Below are positions 1-5,790 of a stretch of DNA of 7,322 nucleotides, piece after piece. Under the pieces are notes generated by a model. It was not told where the DNA came from. It did not search any database and saw only the letters and a program-made list of their open reading frames with translations. The DNA lies in assembly GCA_003524705.1 (NCBI GenBank), contig DQGV01000384.1:1-7322 (forward strand), written 5' to 3'. The stretch's first letter is position 1, and each line of letters opens with the position of its first letter. Source of the stretch: Anaerolineae bacterium (lineage in GTDB: Bacteria; Chloroflexota; Anaerolineae; Anaerolineales; Villigracilaceae). The position numbers and the translations under genes are program-made.

Positions 1-435
1 GATAAAATCAAAAAGCATCCGTTAGCACGAGCAGTGCTTGCAGATAAAGCATGTTTAGCAGGTTTATCTGCCACATTGACTCATTATCTCAAAGACGAAG
101 CTGAAAGAGAAATCCCTGTAGTTAAGATGATGTCTCTGACGCTGAAACAGCTCAAAGGTCGAGCAGAGGCGTGGATGAACGAATTAGGTCAAGGAGAAGT
201 TGTCAGTGGTGAATCAACAGTTGGCGGTGGAAGTTTACCCAGCGAATCCCTGCCGACTTTTTTATTATCATTGAATGTAAAATCACCAGATAAATTTTTG
301 AAAAAATTACGCGAACAAAACCCGCCCATCATTGCCCGCACGGAAAACAATAAAATTTTATTAGACCCTCGCACTGTATTACCCGAACAAGAAGGCGCAT
401 TGTTGGTTGGATTAAAGAATTTATTGAAAACTTAA
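1..435 (+). CDS. selA: L-seryl-tRNA(Sec) selenium transferase (selenocysteine synthase), C-terminal part, 5' end outside window
   Basis: SelA is the cytoplasmic PLP enzyme that converts seryl-tRNA(Sec) to selenocysteinyl-tRNA(Sec) using selenophosphate. The reading frame is open from base 1 to the TAA at 433-435, giving 144 residues. SelA proteins are usually about 460 residues, so roughly the last third is present. The visible part starts with DKIKKHPLARA, which in the family lies shortly after the PLP-binding lysine; that lysine is therefore off the left edge. Further along are the family signatures GESTVGGGSLPSE (residues 70-82 of the visible part) and, near the end, PPIIARTENNKILLDPRTVL. 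A GTG at 34 could be mistaken for a start, but conserved sequence continues upstream of it. No selB, tRNA-Sec or selenoprotein gene is visible here. Identification is from recognised motifs. Confidence 0.93.
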   Translation, partial: DKIKKHPLARAVLADKACLAGLSATLTHYLKDEAEREIPVVKMMSLTLKQLKGRAEAWMNELGQGEVVSGESTVGGGSLPSESLPTFLLSLNVKSPDKFLKKLREQNPPIIARTENNKILLDPRTVLPEQEGALLVGLKNLLKT

Positions 436-441
436 AGAGAA

Positions 442-1020
442 ATGATTATCCAAATCCCTGACTTAAAAAATCCGCCAATTCTCCAATTCCCGAATAGTTG
501 TGTGAATTGTGGCAAGCCAAAAGAAGAGACATTAAGTTTAAGTTTTGATATGAGTGTGCAAAAGAAAAGTCAGCAAGTGGTGATGAAAATTTCTGTGCCG
601 ATGTGTAAAGTTTGTGCAGAAAAAGAAAGAAGTATTGCCAAAGTTACTTTGATTCCATTCTTAATTAGTGGCGCAATTTTTGGTGCAATTGCATTTATCC
701 CAGCATTTATGTTTTCACCCGAAGGTACAACGCCCGATACAGCCGCTTTCCCTTATACATTTGGCGGATTTGTAGGTTTGGTCGTTGGGGTAATTTTCGG
801 CTCAATCGTTGAAGCAATTGTAAAAACATTGTCAATTCCTGTGTATGGAAAATTAGTCACCAAGAGACCATTAACAATCTTAGGTTTTTTCTCAAACACT
901 GATGATTTAATAGGCATTTCAGCAAAATTTATAAAAGATAGGGAAATGATTGAGTTACAATTTGAAAATGAAGAAATCGCAAGTGAATTCAAAAAATTAA
1001 ATCAATCTCTAATTCTCTAA
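442..1020 (+). CDS. Unknown protein with two CxxC pairs and two transmembrane helices
   Basis: I do not recognise this 192-residue protein. The N-terminal soluble part (about 1-66) has CVNC at 20-23 and CKVC at 55-58, two cysteine pairs 31 residues apart, as in a treble-clef or zinc-ribbon-like metal site. Two hydrophobic segments follow at about 69-91 and 107-130, joined by a short loop with prolines and acidic residues. A charged tail of about 60 residues ends in an acidic/lysine stretch (about 165-187) that could be helical. With a hairpin of two membrane spans, both soluble parts would lie on the same side, probably the cytoplasm because a reduced Cys4 site is expected there. The ATG is six bases after the selA stop, with a purine-rich AAAGAGAA just ahead, so translation is probably coupled to selA. 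No catalytic motif is seen. A role in metal binding or protein contact is inference only. Confidence 0.8.
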   Translation: MIIQIPDLKNPPILQFPNSCVNCGKPKEETLSLSFDMSVQKKSQQVVMKISVPMCKVCAEKERSIAKVTLIPFLISGAIFGAIAFIPAFMFSPEGTTPDTAAFPYTFGGFVGLVVGVIFGSIVEAIVKTLSIPVYGKLVTKRPLTILGFFSNTDDLIGISAKFIKDREMIELQFENEEIASEFKKLNQSLIL

Positions 1021-1035
1021 TTACTATTTACCAAA

Positions 1036-1040
1036 AAGGA
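1036..1040 (+). promoter_or_regulatory. Ribosome binding site of the M24 peptidase gene
   Basis: AAGGA lies five bases before the ATG at 1046. It supports that start. No promoter is evident in the 25-base gap after the preceding gene, so co-transcription from upstream is likely. Confidence 0.7.
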
Positions 1041-1045
1041 AACCC

Positions 1046-2296
1046 ATGAAATCTGATCTTGACACTTTGATGCAAGCTCGTAACTTAGAAGCGTTTGTAA
1101 TTTTTGGAAATGCTGAACATAATCCACCCATGTATTACATGACGGGTGGGGGGCACGTCAGCCATGCGACCATTATCAAGAAACGTGGTGAAGATGCTGT
1201 TTATTTTTATAACGACATGGAACGTGATGAAGCTGCTAAGAGCGGATTGAAATTAATCCCATACAGCAAATATGATTACAACTCAATTCTCAAACAAGCA
1301 AATGGAAATCTTTTATTAGCCAGTGCTATGCGCTACAAATTGATGTTTGAAGAAGTGGGTGTGACAAAAGGAAATGTCGGTGTGTATGGCACGTATGACG
1401 TCAGCACTGTGTTTGGGGTGTTGACTCATTTGAAGGAACAAGCACCAAGCCTAAACTTCGTCGGTGAGGCGCGAGATGATTCACTTTTTCTCAGAGCCAT
1501 GGAAACAAAAGATGAATCTGAAGTAGAACGAATCCGCAAGATGGGAAAAATCACAACCACTGTTGTTGATAAAGTTCGAGAATATTTAACATCATGTGAT
1601 GTGAATCAAGATGAAGTTTTGTTGAAAGAAGATGGCTCATTATTAACGGTGGGTGATGTTCATGCAAAAATCCGTTTATGGGTTTCGGAGCAAGGTGCTG
1701 AATTGCCGTCTGGATTTATTTTTGCAATCGGACGTGATGCAGGTGTGCCACATTCGGCTGGCAACCCAAGTGACTTGATGAAGTTGGGTCAAACGATTGT
1801 GTTTGATATTTATCCTGCCGAAGCGGGTGGCGGATATTATTACGATTTCACGCGCACATGGAGTTTGGGATACACCACGCCCGAAGCGCAAGAATTATTT
1901 GATCAAGTAAAAGAAATTTACGACACCTTGAATGAAAATTTTGATTTGAATGTGGCTTTCAAAGATTACAACAAAATGACTTGTGATTTTTTTGACTCAA
2001 AGGGTCATCAAACGCCATTGAACACCAAAGCACCGATTGAAGGATATGTACATTCGTTGGGTCATGGTGTGGGACTTAACATCCACGAACGACCATTTAG
2101 TTCACCAACCTCCAGCGATGACCAACGCCTCGCGCCGGGTGTAATTATTACTTCCGAACCAGGTTTGTACTACCCTGAAAAAGGGATGGGCTTCCGCATT
2201 GAAGATACGCTTTGGGTTCGCCCTGATGGAGTGATGGAAAAGTTAGTAGATTATCCGTATGATTTTGTTTTGCCGATGAAGAAGTGGAAGAAGTAA
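1046..2296 (+). CDS. M24 family metallopeptidase (aminopeptidase P / Xaa-Pro dipeptidase-like)
   Basis: This 416-residue protein has the two-domain layout of cytoplasmic proline-specific peptidases: a creatinase/prolidase-like N-terminal domain (about 1-150) and a pita-bread catalytic domain (about 160-410). The five expected metal ligands are all visible: D254 in VFDIYP, D267 in YYDFTRTW, H340 in GHGVGLNIHE, E371 in TSEPGLYYP and E386 in FRIEDT. H347 matches a second conserved histidine of the family. An active dinuclear peptidase is therefore expected, probably cleaving an N-terminal residue ahead of proline, but exact substrate class cannot be read from sequence. The gap between the two aspartates is 13 residues instead of the 11 seen in E. 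coli PepP (D260/D271), because of a glycine-rich AEAGGG stretch. The gene ends in two consecutive in-frame TAA codons. It has no signal peptide. Confidence 0.92.
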   Translation: MKSDLDTLMQARNLEAFVIFGNAEHNPPMYYMTGGGHVSHATIIKKRGEDAVYFYNDMERDEAAKSGLKLIPYSKYDYNSILKQANGNLLLASAMRYKLMFEEVGVTKGNVGVYGTYDVSTVFGVLTHLKEQAPSLNFVGEARDDSLFLRAMETKDESEVERIRKMGKITTTVVDKVREYLTSCDVNQDEVLLKEDGSLLTVGDVHAKIRLWVSEQGAELPSGFIFAIGRDAGVPHSAGNPSDLMKLGQTIVFDIYPAEAGGGYYYDFTRTWSLGYTTPEAQELFDQVKEIYDTLNENFDLNVAFKDYNKMTCDFFDSKGHQTPLNTKAPIEGYVHSLGHGVGLNIHERPFSSPTSSDDQRLAPGVIITSEPGLYYPEKGMGFRIEDTLWVRPDGVMEKLVDYPYDFVLPMKKWKK

Positions 2297-2326
2297 TAAG
2301 TGATGTTATAAAAAGATATATCAATA

Positions 2327-2665
2327 CTAAAAACTAGTTACTGCCTCATCAACTAAAGAGTAGGTTTTCACAAACTGTGTTACGCCCACATTTTCCAGTA
2401 CTTCTTTCACTGTGGTATTTAATGAAGCCAACTTCACCCCGCCGCCTGATTTTTGTGTGCTTTGCAACACCTTCATAATCGCCCGCACTCCAGCCGAAGA
2501 TAAATACTCTACACTTTTCATATCCAGAACAATTTTTTTATGTTCCTTCATCACTTTGGATAATTCAGATTCTAAAGTGACCGACGTTAGCGAATCCACC
2601 CTGCCAGAAATTGTCACCACTACCACATCCCCGCTTACTGCTTGGTTTACAGAAAAGTTATCCAT
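2327..2665 (-). CDS. STAS-domain protein, anti-sigma factor antagonist type
   Basis: This 112-residue protein is a single STAS domain of the SpoIIAA/RsbV kind. The pattern is an early beta-strand stretch (VVVVTISGRVDS, about 14-25), IVLDMKSVEYLSSAGV (45-60), and a C-terminal VGVTQFVKTY segment. Ser57 in YLSSAGVR lines up with phosphorylated Ser58 of B. subtilis SpoIIAA, so phospho-switching by an RsbW-like kinase is plausible. In such systems the unphosphorylated antagonist binds the anti-sigma kinase and frees the sigma factor. No kinase, PP2C phosphatase or sigma factor gene is in this window, so the partner is unknown. The start at 2665 is supported by a strong AGGAG ribosome site at 2673-2677. 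The gene is convergent with the peptidase gene and divergent from the CSLREA gene, and is probably a single-gene transcript. Confidence 0.9.
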   Translation of the reverse strand: MDNFSVNQAVSGDVVVVTISGRVDSLTSVTLESELSKVMKEHKKIVLDMKSVEYLSSAGVRAIMKVLQSTQKSGGGVKLASLNTTVKEVLENVGVTQFVKTYSLVDEAVTSF

Positions 2666-2672
2666 GCTTTAT

Positions 2673-2677
2673 CTCCT
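2673..2677 (-). promoter_or_regulatory. Ribosome binding site of the STAS gene
   Basis: Read on the minus strand, AGGAG (within AAGAGGAGAT) lies seven bases ahead of the ATG at 2665-2663. It is the strongest Shine-Dalgarno match in the window, suggesting efficient translation. Confidence 0.75.
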
Positions 2678-2697
2678 CTTTTTTTGGTTTATTAAGG

Positions 2698-2703
2698 ATT
2701 ATA
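2698..2703 (-). promoter_or_regulatory. Probable -10 box for the STAS gene
   Basis: A perfect TATAAT is read on the minus strand here, which would start transcription near 2691 with a leader of about 26 bases that includes the ribosome site. No good -35 hexamer is found 16-18 bases upstream, so the promoter may need an activator or an alternative sigma factor, or the match may be chance in AT-rich DNA. Confidence 0.45.
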
Positions 2704-2772
2704 GTCGCTAAAACAATAAACATTGTGTGCGTACTAGTCCTTTTAGGGGATAGAGTGCCTTGTACCAAATGA

Positions 2773-2801
2773 TTGAATATCACACCAGAAACATATATAA
2801 T
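2773..2801 (+). promoter_or_regulatory. Sigma70-type promoter for the CSLREA protein gene
   Basis: TTGAAT (2773-2778) and a perfect TATAAT (2796-2801) are separated by exactly 17 bases. Transcription would start near 2808, giving a short leader of about 31 bases ahead of the ATG at 2839. It is the best promoter match seen in the window and fits the following gene in position and direction. Confidence 0.72.
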
Positions 2802-2825
2802 TTTTCTATTGTTCCATACTTAATT

Positions 2826-2831
2826 AAGGAG
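2826..2831 (+). promoter_or_regulatory. Ribosome binding site of the CSLREA protein gene
   Basis: AAGGAG lies seven bases before the ATG at 2839 and fixes that start, which is also the one that yields a complete signal peptide. Confidence 0.75.
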
Positions 2832-2838
2832 AAAATAT

Positions 2839-4260
2839 ATGAATAAGGTAATTCGTTGGTTTTCAGTTTTTGTTATTTGTTTTGGAGTTTTATTTACCGT
2901 TCCTGTTAAACCTGTAAAAGCAAGTTCAAGTTTTTTCATTAACTCACAGCTTGACATAGTAGATGCTAACCCAGGCAATGGTGTCTGTGCCACATCAACC
3001 AATGTATGTACCTTAAGAGCCGCGATTATGGAAGCCAATGCTTTACCTGGTGCAGATACAATTATATTGTCACCAGTCAGATATACACTTTTACTAGATG
3101 GAAATCCGTCCGCAGATAATGATGATAACTCTGTCTCTGGTGATTTAGATGTAACTGATGAATTAACCATTCAAGTGGGTCCCACTTCAGGGAAAGCAAC
3201 CATTCAGGGAAGAGGATGGACCGAAAGAATTATAGAAAACCTAACTAGCGAAGGAAGTGCTGGTTTAACATTAATAAATATTATTATTAAGACAGGAAAT
3301 AGCACAGAACGTGGTGGTGGTTTATTGAATACGGGACCTGCCGAACTTATTAATGTGACTATTGAAAATAATGTTAGTGCATCCAATGGTGGTGGAATTT
3401 CTAGTACAGGCGCACTTACAATTGTAAATAGCATTATTCGCAATAATACTTCAAATGACGGTACCAATGGTGGTGGCGGAATTCATTATGTTGGGCAAAA
3501 TATCTTAACCATTACAAATACAACGATTAGTGGAAATACAGCGAAAAATGGTGGTGGCTTACTTGTTGAAAAAAATTTAGATGCGAGTGGTCCCTCTATT
3601 ATTTATGGTAGTACTTTTAGTGGAAATATTGCCCTATCAAATGGTGGTGCAATTTTTGCTACAAAAAATGGTGGCGTAGAACTAGTCAATTCTACAATTA
3701 GTGGCAACAGTGCCAATAACGATGGTGGCGGACTTTACGGGCATATCAGCCATGAAACAAATATTCGATATAAACTAGCCAGCGTTACGATTACAAATAA
3801 CACTGCCGATGCTGATTCAAATGGAGGCGGAAATGGTGGTGGAATTGCAACCAATAATCAGCCTGATTCGATTTTCATATCTAAAAACACAATTATTGCT
3901 GGTAACTTTGACTTAAGCACAGGTTCTAGCCCTGTACGCCCTGATTGCAGTCTAACATTAACTTCCGAAGGATATAACTTAATTCACCAAACAACAGGAT
4001 GCACAATAGTTGGTGATACAACAGGAAATATTCTTGGCGCATTTGATGGTCTTAGTCCATTACAGAATTGGGGTGGCTTAACATCTACCCATATACCATC
4101 CTACGGTATAGGTTTAGATGCAGGTAATCCAAACGGCTGTACTGATTTTCAAGGAAATCTATTAAGTGACGACCAGATTGGTGAACCACGCCATCAGGGC
4201 CATGCAGGGATAATTGGTGTATGTGATATTGGCTCTGTGGAACTAGAGCAACCCGTATAA
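2839..4260 (+). CDS. Secreted CSLREA-domain beta-helix protein with choice-of-anchor Q region
   Basis: This 473-residue exported protein starts with a Sec signal peptide: basic KVIR, a hydrophobic core at about 7-23, and a likely cleavage after VKA at residue 28. The CSLREA-type N-terminal domain follows, with CTLRAAIMEAN at 57-67. Residues about 110-355 form a likely right-handed parallel beta-helix, with repeated N-x-[T/S]-[I/V]-x-[G/N]-N strands and GGG/GGA turns near 159, 184, 211, 238, 269, 296 and 329-335. The C-terminal part matches the choice-of-anchor Q pattern: GYNLI at 378-382, NWGGLTSTH at 410-418, LDAGNP at 426-431, and CDIGSVE at 462-468. The protein stops five residues later, so no anchor, sorting motif or membrane tail is present. 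The predicted mature form has six cysteines (50, 57, 370, 388, 434, 462), enough for three disulfides. Function is unknown; surface adhesion or glycan contact is a guess from fold. No catalytic residues are recognisable. Confidence 0.88.
   Translation: MNKVIRWFSVFVICFGVLFTVPVKPVKASSSFFINSQLDIVDANPGNGVCATSTNVCTLRAAIMEANALPGADTIILSPVRYTLLLDGNPSADNDDNSVSGDLDVTDELTIQVGPTSGKATIQGRGWTERIIENLTSEGSAGLTLINIIIKTGNSTERGGGLLNTGPAELINVTIENNVSASNGGGISSTGALTIVNSIIRNNTSNDGTNGGGGIHYVGQNILTITNTTISGNTAKNGGGLLVEKNLDASGPSIIYGSTFSGNIALSNGGAIFATKNGGVELVNSTISGNSANNDGGGLYGHISHETNIRYKLASVTITNNTADADSNGGGNGGGIATNNQPDSIFISKNTIIAGNFDLSTGSSPVRPDCSLTLTSEGYNLIHQTTGCTIVGDTTGNILGAFDGLSPLQNWGGLTSTHIPSYGIGLDAGNPNGCTDFQGNLLSDDQIGEPRHQGHAGIIGVCDIGSVELEQPV
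3373..3850 (+). repeat. Degenerate coding repeat: beta-helix turns encoded by AATGGTGGTGG-like units
   Basis: Within the CSLREA gene, an AAT-GGT-GGT-GGN-like unit recurs irregularly, for example near 3387, 3469, 3549, 3640, 3669 and 3833, with a GAT variant near 3721. Each encodes an Asn/Asp-Gly-Gly turn of one helix rung. Spacing varies and the DNA between units differs, so these are protein-level structural repeats, not a mobile or CRISPR repeat. They could still favour slippage or recombination between rungs. Confidence 0.6.
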
Positions 4261-4275
4261 TAAATAACGCAAATC

Positions 4276-4310
4276 AAAAATGCTTTCATAAAATGTGAAA
4301 GCATTTTTTT
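4276..4310 (+). terminator. Intrinsic terminator after the CSLREA protein gene
   Basis: TGCTTTCA (4281-4288) pairs perfectly with TGAAAGCA (4296-4303) around a seven-base loop, and a run of seven T follows (4304-4310). Five A at 4276-4280 extend the stem against the T run and would give a T tract on the other strand, so the hairpin could work in both directions. It starts 15 bases after the TAA and separates the two surface-protein genes into different transcripts. Confidence 0.88.
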
Positions 4311-4331
4311 AATTAACATACTGGCTTCATG

Positions 4332-4337
4332 TAAAAT
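4332..4337 (+). promoter_or_regulatory. Weak candidate -10 box for the beta-helix lipoprotein gene
   Basis: TAAAAT lies 23 bases before the ATG at 4361. A promoter is expected between the terminator and this gene, and this is the best -10 match, but TTAACA (4313-4318) is only 13 bases away and the 17-base position holds a poor TTAATT. Treat it as tentative. Confidence 0.3.
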
Positions 4338-4350
4338 AGAACAAAAACTT

Positions 4351-4355
4351 AGGAG
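4351..4355 (+). promoter_or_regulatory. Ribosome binding site of the beta-helix lipoprotein gene
   Basis: AGGAG lies five bases before the ATG at 4361 and supports that start, which places the cysteine of the lipobox at residue 18. Confidence 0.72.
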
Positions 4356-4360
4356 ACTTC

Positions 4361-5755
4361 ATGCGTTCGTTTATTGTTTTTTGTATCTTAATATTGATGA
4401 CCACACTTGCCTGTGTAGGAGGAAATGTCAGTACCCCAGCAGAATCAAACTCCCCGACGGAAGAGGCGGTGACACAAATCGCTTCAGAGCCTACGGGGGA
4501 GCCTGTCATACCAACTTCAACATCTTCTCCCGCCAATGTCATCTATGTGGATACGCTTGAACAAGAAGTGTATCCGTTTGTGCAAAATGGAAAATGTTCT
4601 TTTGCTGAAGCGATTATGGTGGCAAATACGGGCAAGCCATTTGATTCGTGTAATATAGGTGAGTTGGGACAAAGTGTGATTGAGTTGATGCCCGGCGAAT
4701 ATGTTTTCACGCAAGTAGATGAATCGCCACCGATTTATGAATGGTTAATCAGCGTCACAGATGTTGGCACAGCCTTGCCACCGATTGTTTACCCAATGAC
4801 GATTCATGGCAATGGTGCAGTTTTGACTCGTGACGAAAACGCCGAGCCATTTCGCTTTTTTGAATTAATGGTCAATTCAACTTTGACGATGAATAACATT
4901 ACGATACAAAATGGTGATGTAGCGGATGATTGGGGCGGTGCAATTTATTCAATGAATGCTTCCATTACTTTAGATAACACGCATTTCATCAACAATCATT
5001 CTGATAATGGTGGCGCAATTTATTTCACGCTCGGCAGAATTGATATCACCAACAGTAAATTTATCAATAACACAAGCACAGGCAACGGTGGCGCATTGTT
5101 TATTGATTCGTCTCGTTCTTTGATTCAATCTTCTTATTTTGAAGGCAATCAATCAGATGGCAATGGTGGCGGGTTATATGCTTACTTTGCAACGCTAGTA
5201 ATTAGAGACGGATTCTTTATCAAGAACCGTGTTACAGGAAATGGCAATGGCAATTGGGGTGGTGGAATGCATACCAATCATGTCAACCTTACAATTACTG
5301 AAAGTCAGTTTTATCAAAATGAAGCACCGCATAATGGAGGAGCAGTGGGAGTCATCAACCCCATTCTTGCCGGCATAGACCCTGAAGAAGACCCCTTGCT
5401 TCAACAAATTGATGAGGTACCCATTGTTTCAGATATGTTAACCAGTATTCCAGGTTTCCAGTCAACACTTGAAGCGCACCCTAGTGGTATTTATGTTGAA
5501 TTCAACGAAGATATACAAATTCATAATAATTGTTTTGCGAACAACGCCACCCACGACCCTCTAGACCCCAATTGGACGAGTGGTATCCACGCTAGTGCGG
5601 CAATGGCAGATAATAATTATTGGGGGCATCCCAGCGGACCTTCCGGTAGAGGTCCTGGCATAGGCGATAGCGTTGGAAAAAATAAAGTTACTTTTGTGCC
5701 GTTCCTAACAGAAGCACCAAGTTTTTGTGACGCTGAACTTACGGAAATAAAATAA
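4361..5755 (+). CDS. Probable lipoprotein with degenerate CSLREA motif and Pmp-like beta-helix repeats
   Basis: This 464-residue protein begins with a short signal sequence (hydrophobic 4-13) ending in TTLAC, so Cys18 is the likely lipidated residue; Thr at -3 is not the usual Leu. A Pro/Ser/Thr/Glu-rich tether (about 22-58) follows, as in surface lipoproteins. CSFAEAIMVANT at 79-90 is a degenerate CSLREA motif. Residues about 170-330 carry alternating FxxN (F209, F234, F260, F286, F317) and GGA[I/L/V] or GGG turns (192, 217, 243, 269, 300, 326), about 25-26 residues per rung, the same signature used by chlamydial Pmp proteins. A non-repetitive insert (about 333-375) breaks the helix. NNYWGHPSGPSG at 418-429 is a common end motif of such helices. 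Four cysteines besides Cys18 could form two disulfides. It is likely a surface protein of unknown ligand, and a distant paralogue of the upstream gene product. Confidence 0.85.
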   Translation: MRSFIVFCILILMTTLACVGGNVSTPAESNSPTEEAVTQIASEPTGEPVIPTSTSSPANVIYVDTLEQEVYPFVQNGKCSFAEAIMVANTGKPFDSCNIGELGQSVIELMPGEYVFTQVDESPPIYEWLISVTDVGTALPPIVYPMTIHGNGAVLTRDENAEPFRFFELMVNSTLTMNNITIQNGDVADDWGGAIYSMNASITLDNTHFINNHSDNGGAIYFTLGRIDITNSKFINNTSTGNGGALFIDSSRSLIQSSYFEGNQSDGNGGGLYAYFATLVIRDGFFIKNRVTGNGNGNWGGGMHTNHVNLTITESQFYQNEAPHNGGAVGVINPILAGIDPEEDPLLQQIDEVPIVSDMLTSIPGFQSTLEAHPSGIYVEFNEDIQIHNNCFANNATHDPLDPNWTSGIHASAAMADNNYWGHPSGPSGRGPGIGDSVGKNKVTFVPFLTEAPSFCDAELTEIK

Positions 5756-5758
5756 ATT

Positions 5759-5788
5759 TGATTTCCATTTTAATCATCTGATTTTTTT
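5759..5788 (+). other. Possible weak hairpin and T run just ahead of the nnr start
   Basis: TGATT (5759-5763), AATCA (5772-5776) and GATT (5780-5783) allow two mutually exclusive short AT-rich stems, and T runs through 5788. It could be a weak terminator or an attenuator-like leader, but stems of four to five mostly A-T pairs are little better than chance. Confidence 0.2.
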
Positions 5789-5790
5789 CT

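Noticed and set aside
34..36. GTG as a real start of a short selA-like gene
   Set aside because: SelA-conserved sequence (KKHPLARA) continues in frame upstream to base 1, so the gene is cut by the window edge and does not start here.
436..1045. tRNA-Sec gene or SECIS element near selA
   Set aside because: No cloverleaf-like stems or long hairpin next to an in-frame TGA were seen; the stretch is explained by the 192-residue coding gene.
2297..2326. Possible bidirectional terminator between the convergent peptidase and STAS genes
   Set aside because: The 30-base gap is AT-rich but has no stem long enough to call; termination may occur inside either gene's end or further on.
2412..2711. Plus-strand open frame opposite the STAS gene
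   Set aside because: The minus-strand STAS protein has clear domain motifs and a strong ribosome site; the plus-strand frame is its shadow.
2736..2752. Imperfect palindrome TCCTTTTAGGGGA in the divergent gap as an operator
   Set aside because: Only about three base pairs are symmetrical, which is within chance expectation.
3204..3467. Open frame on the minus strand inside the CSLREA gene
   Set aside because: It is antisense to well-supported coding sequence, its protein is low-complexity hydrophobic without recognisable motifs, and no ribosome site supports it.
3373..3850. Recurring AATGGTGGTGG units as a possible CRISPR or regulatory repeat array
   Set aside because: Unit spacing is irregular, the units are in frame within an exported protein gene, and each encodes a turn of the beta-helix.
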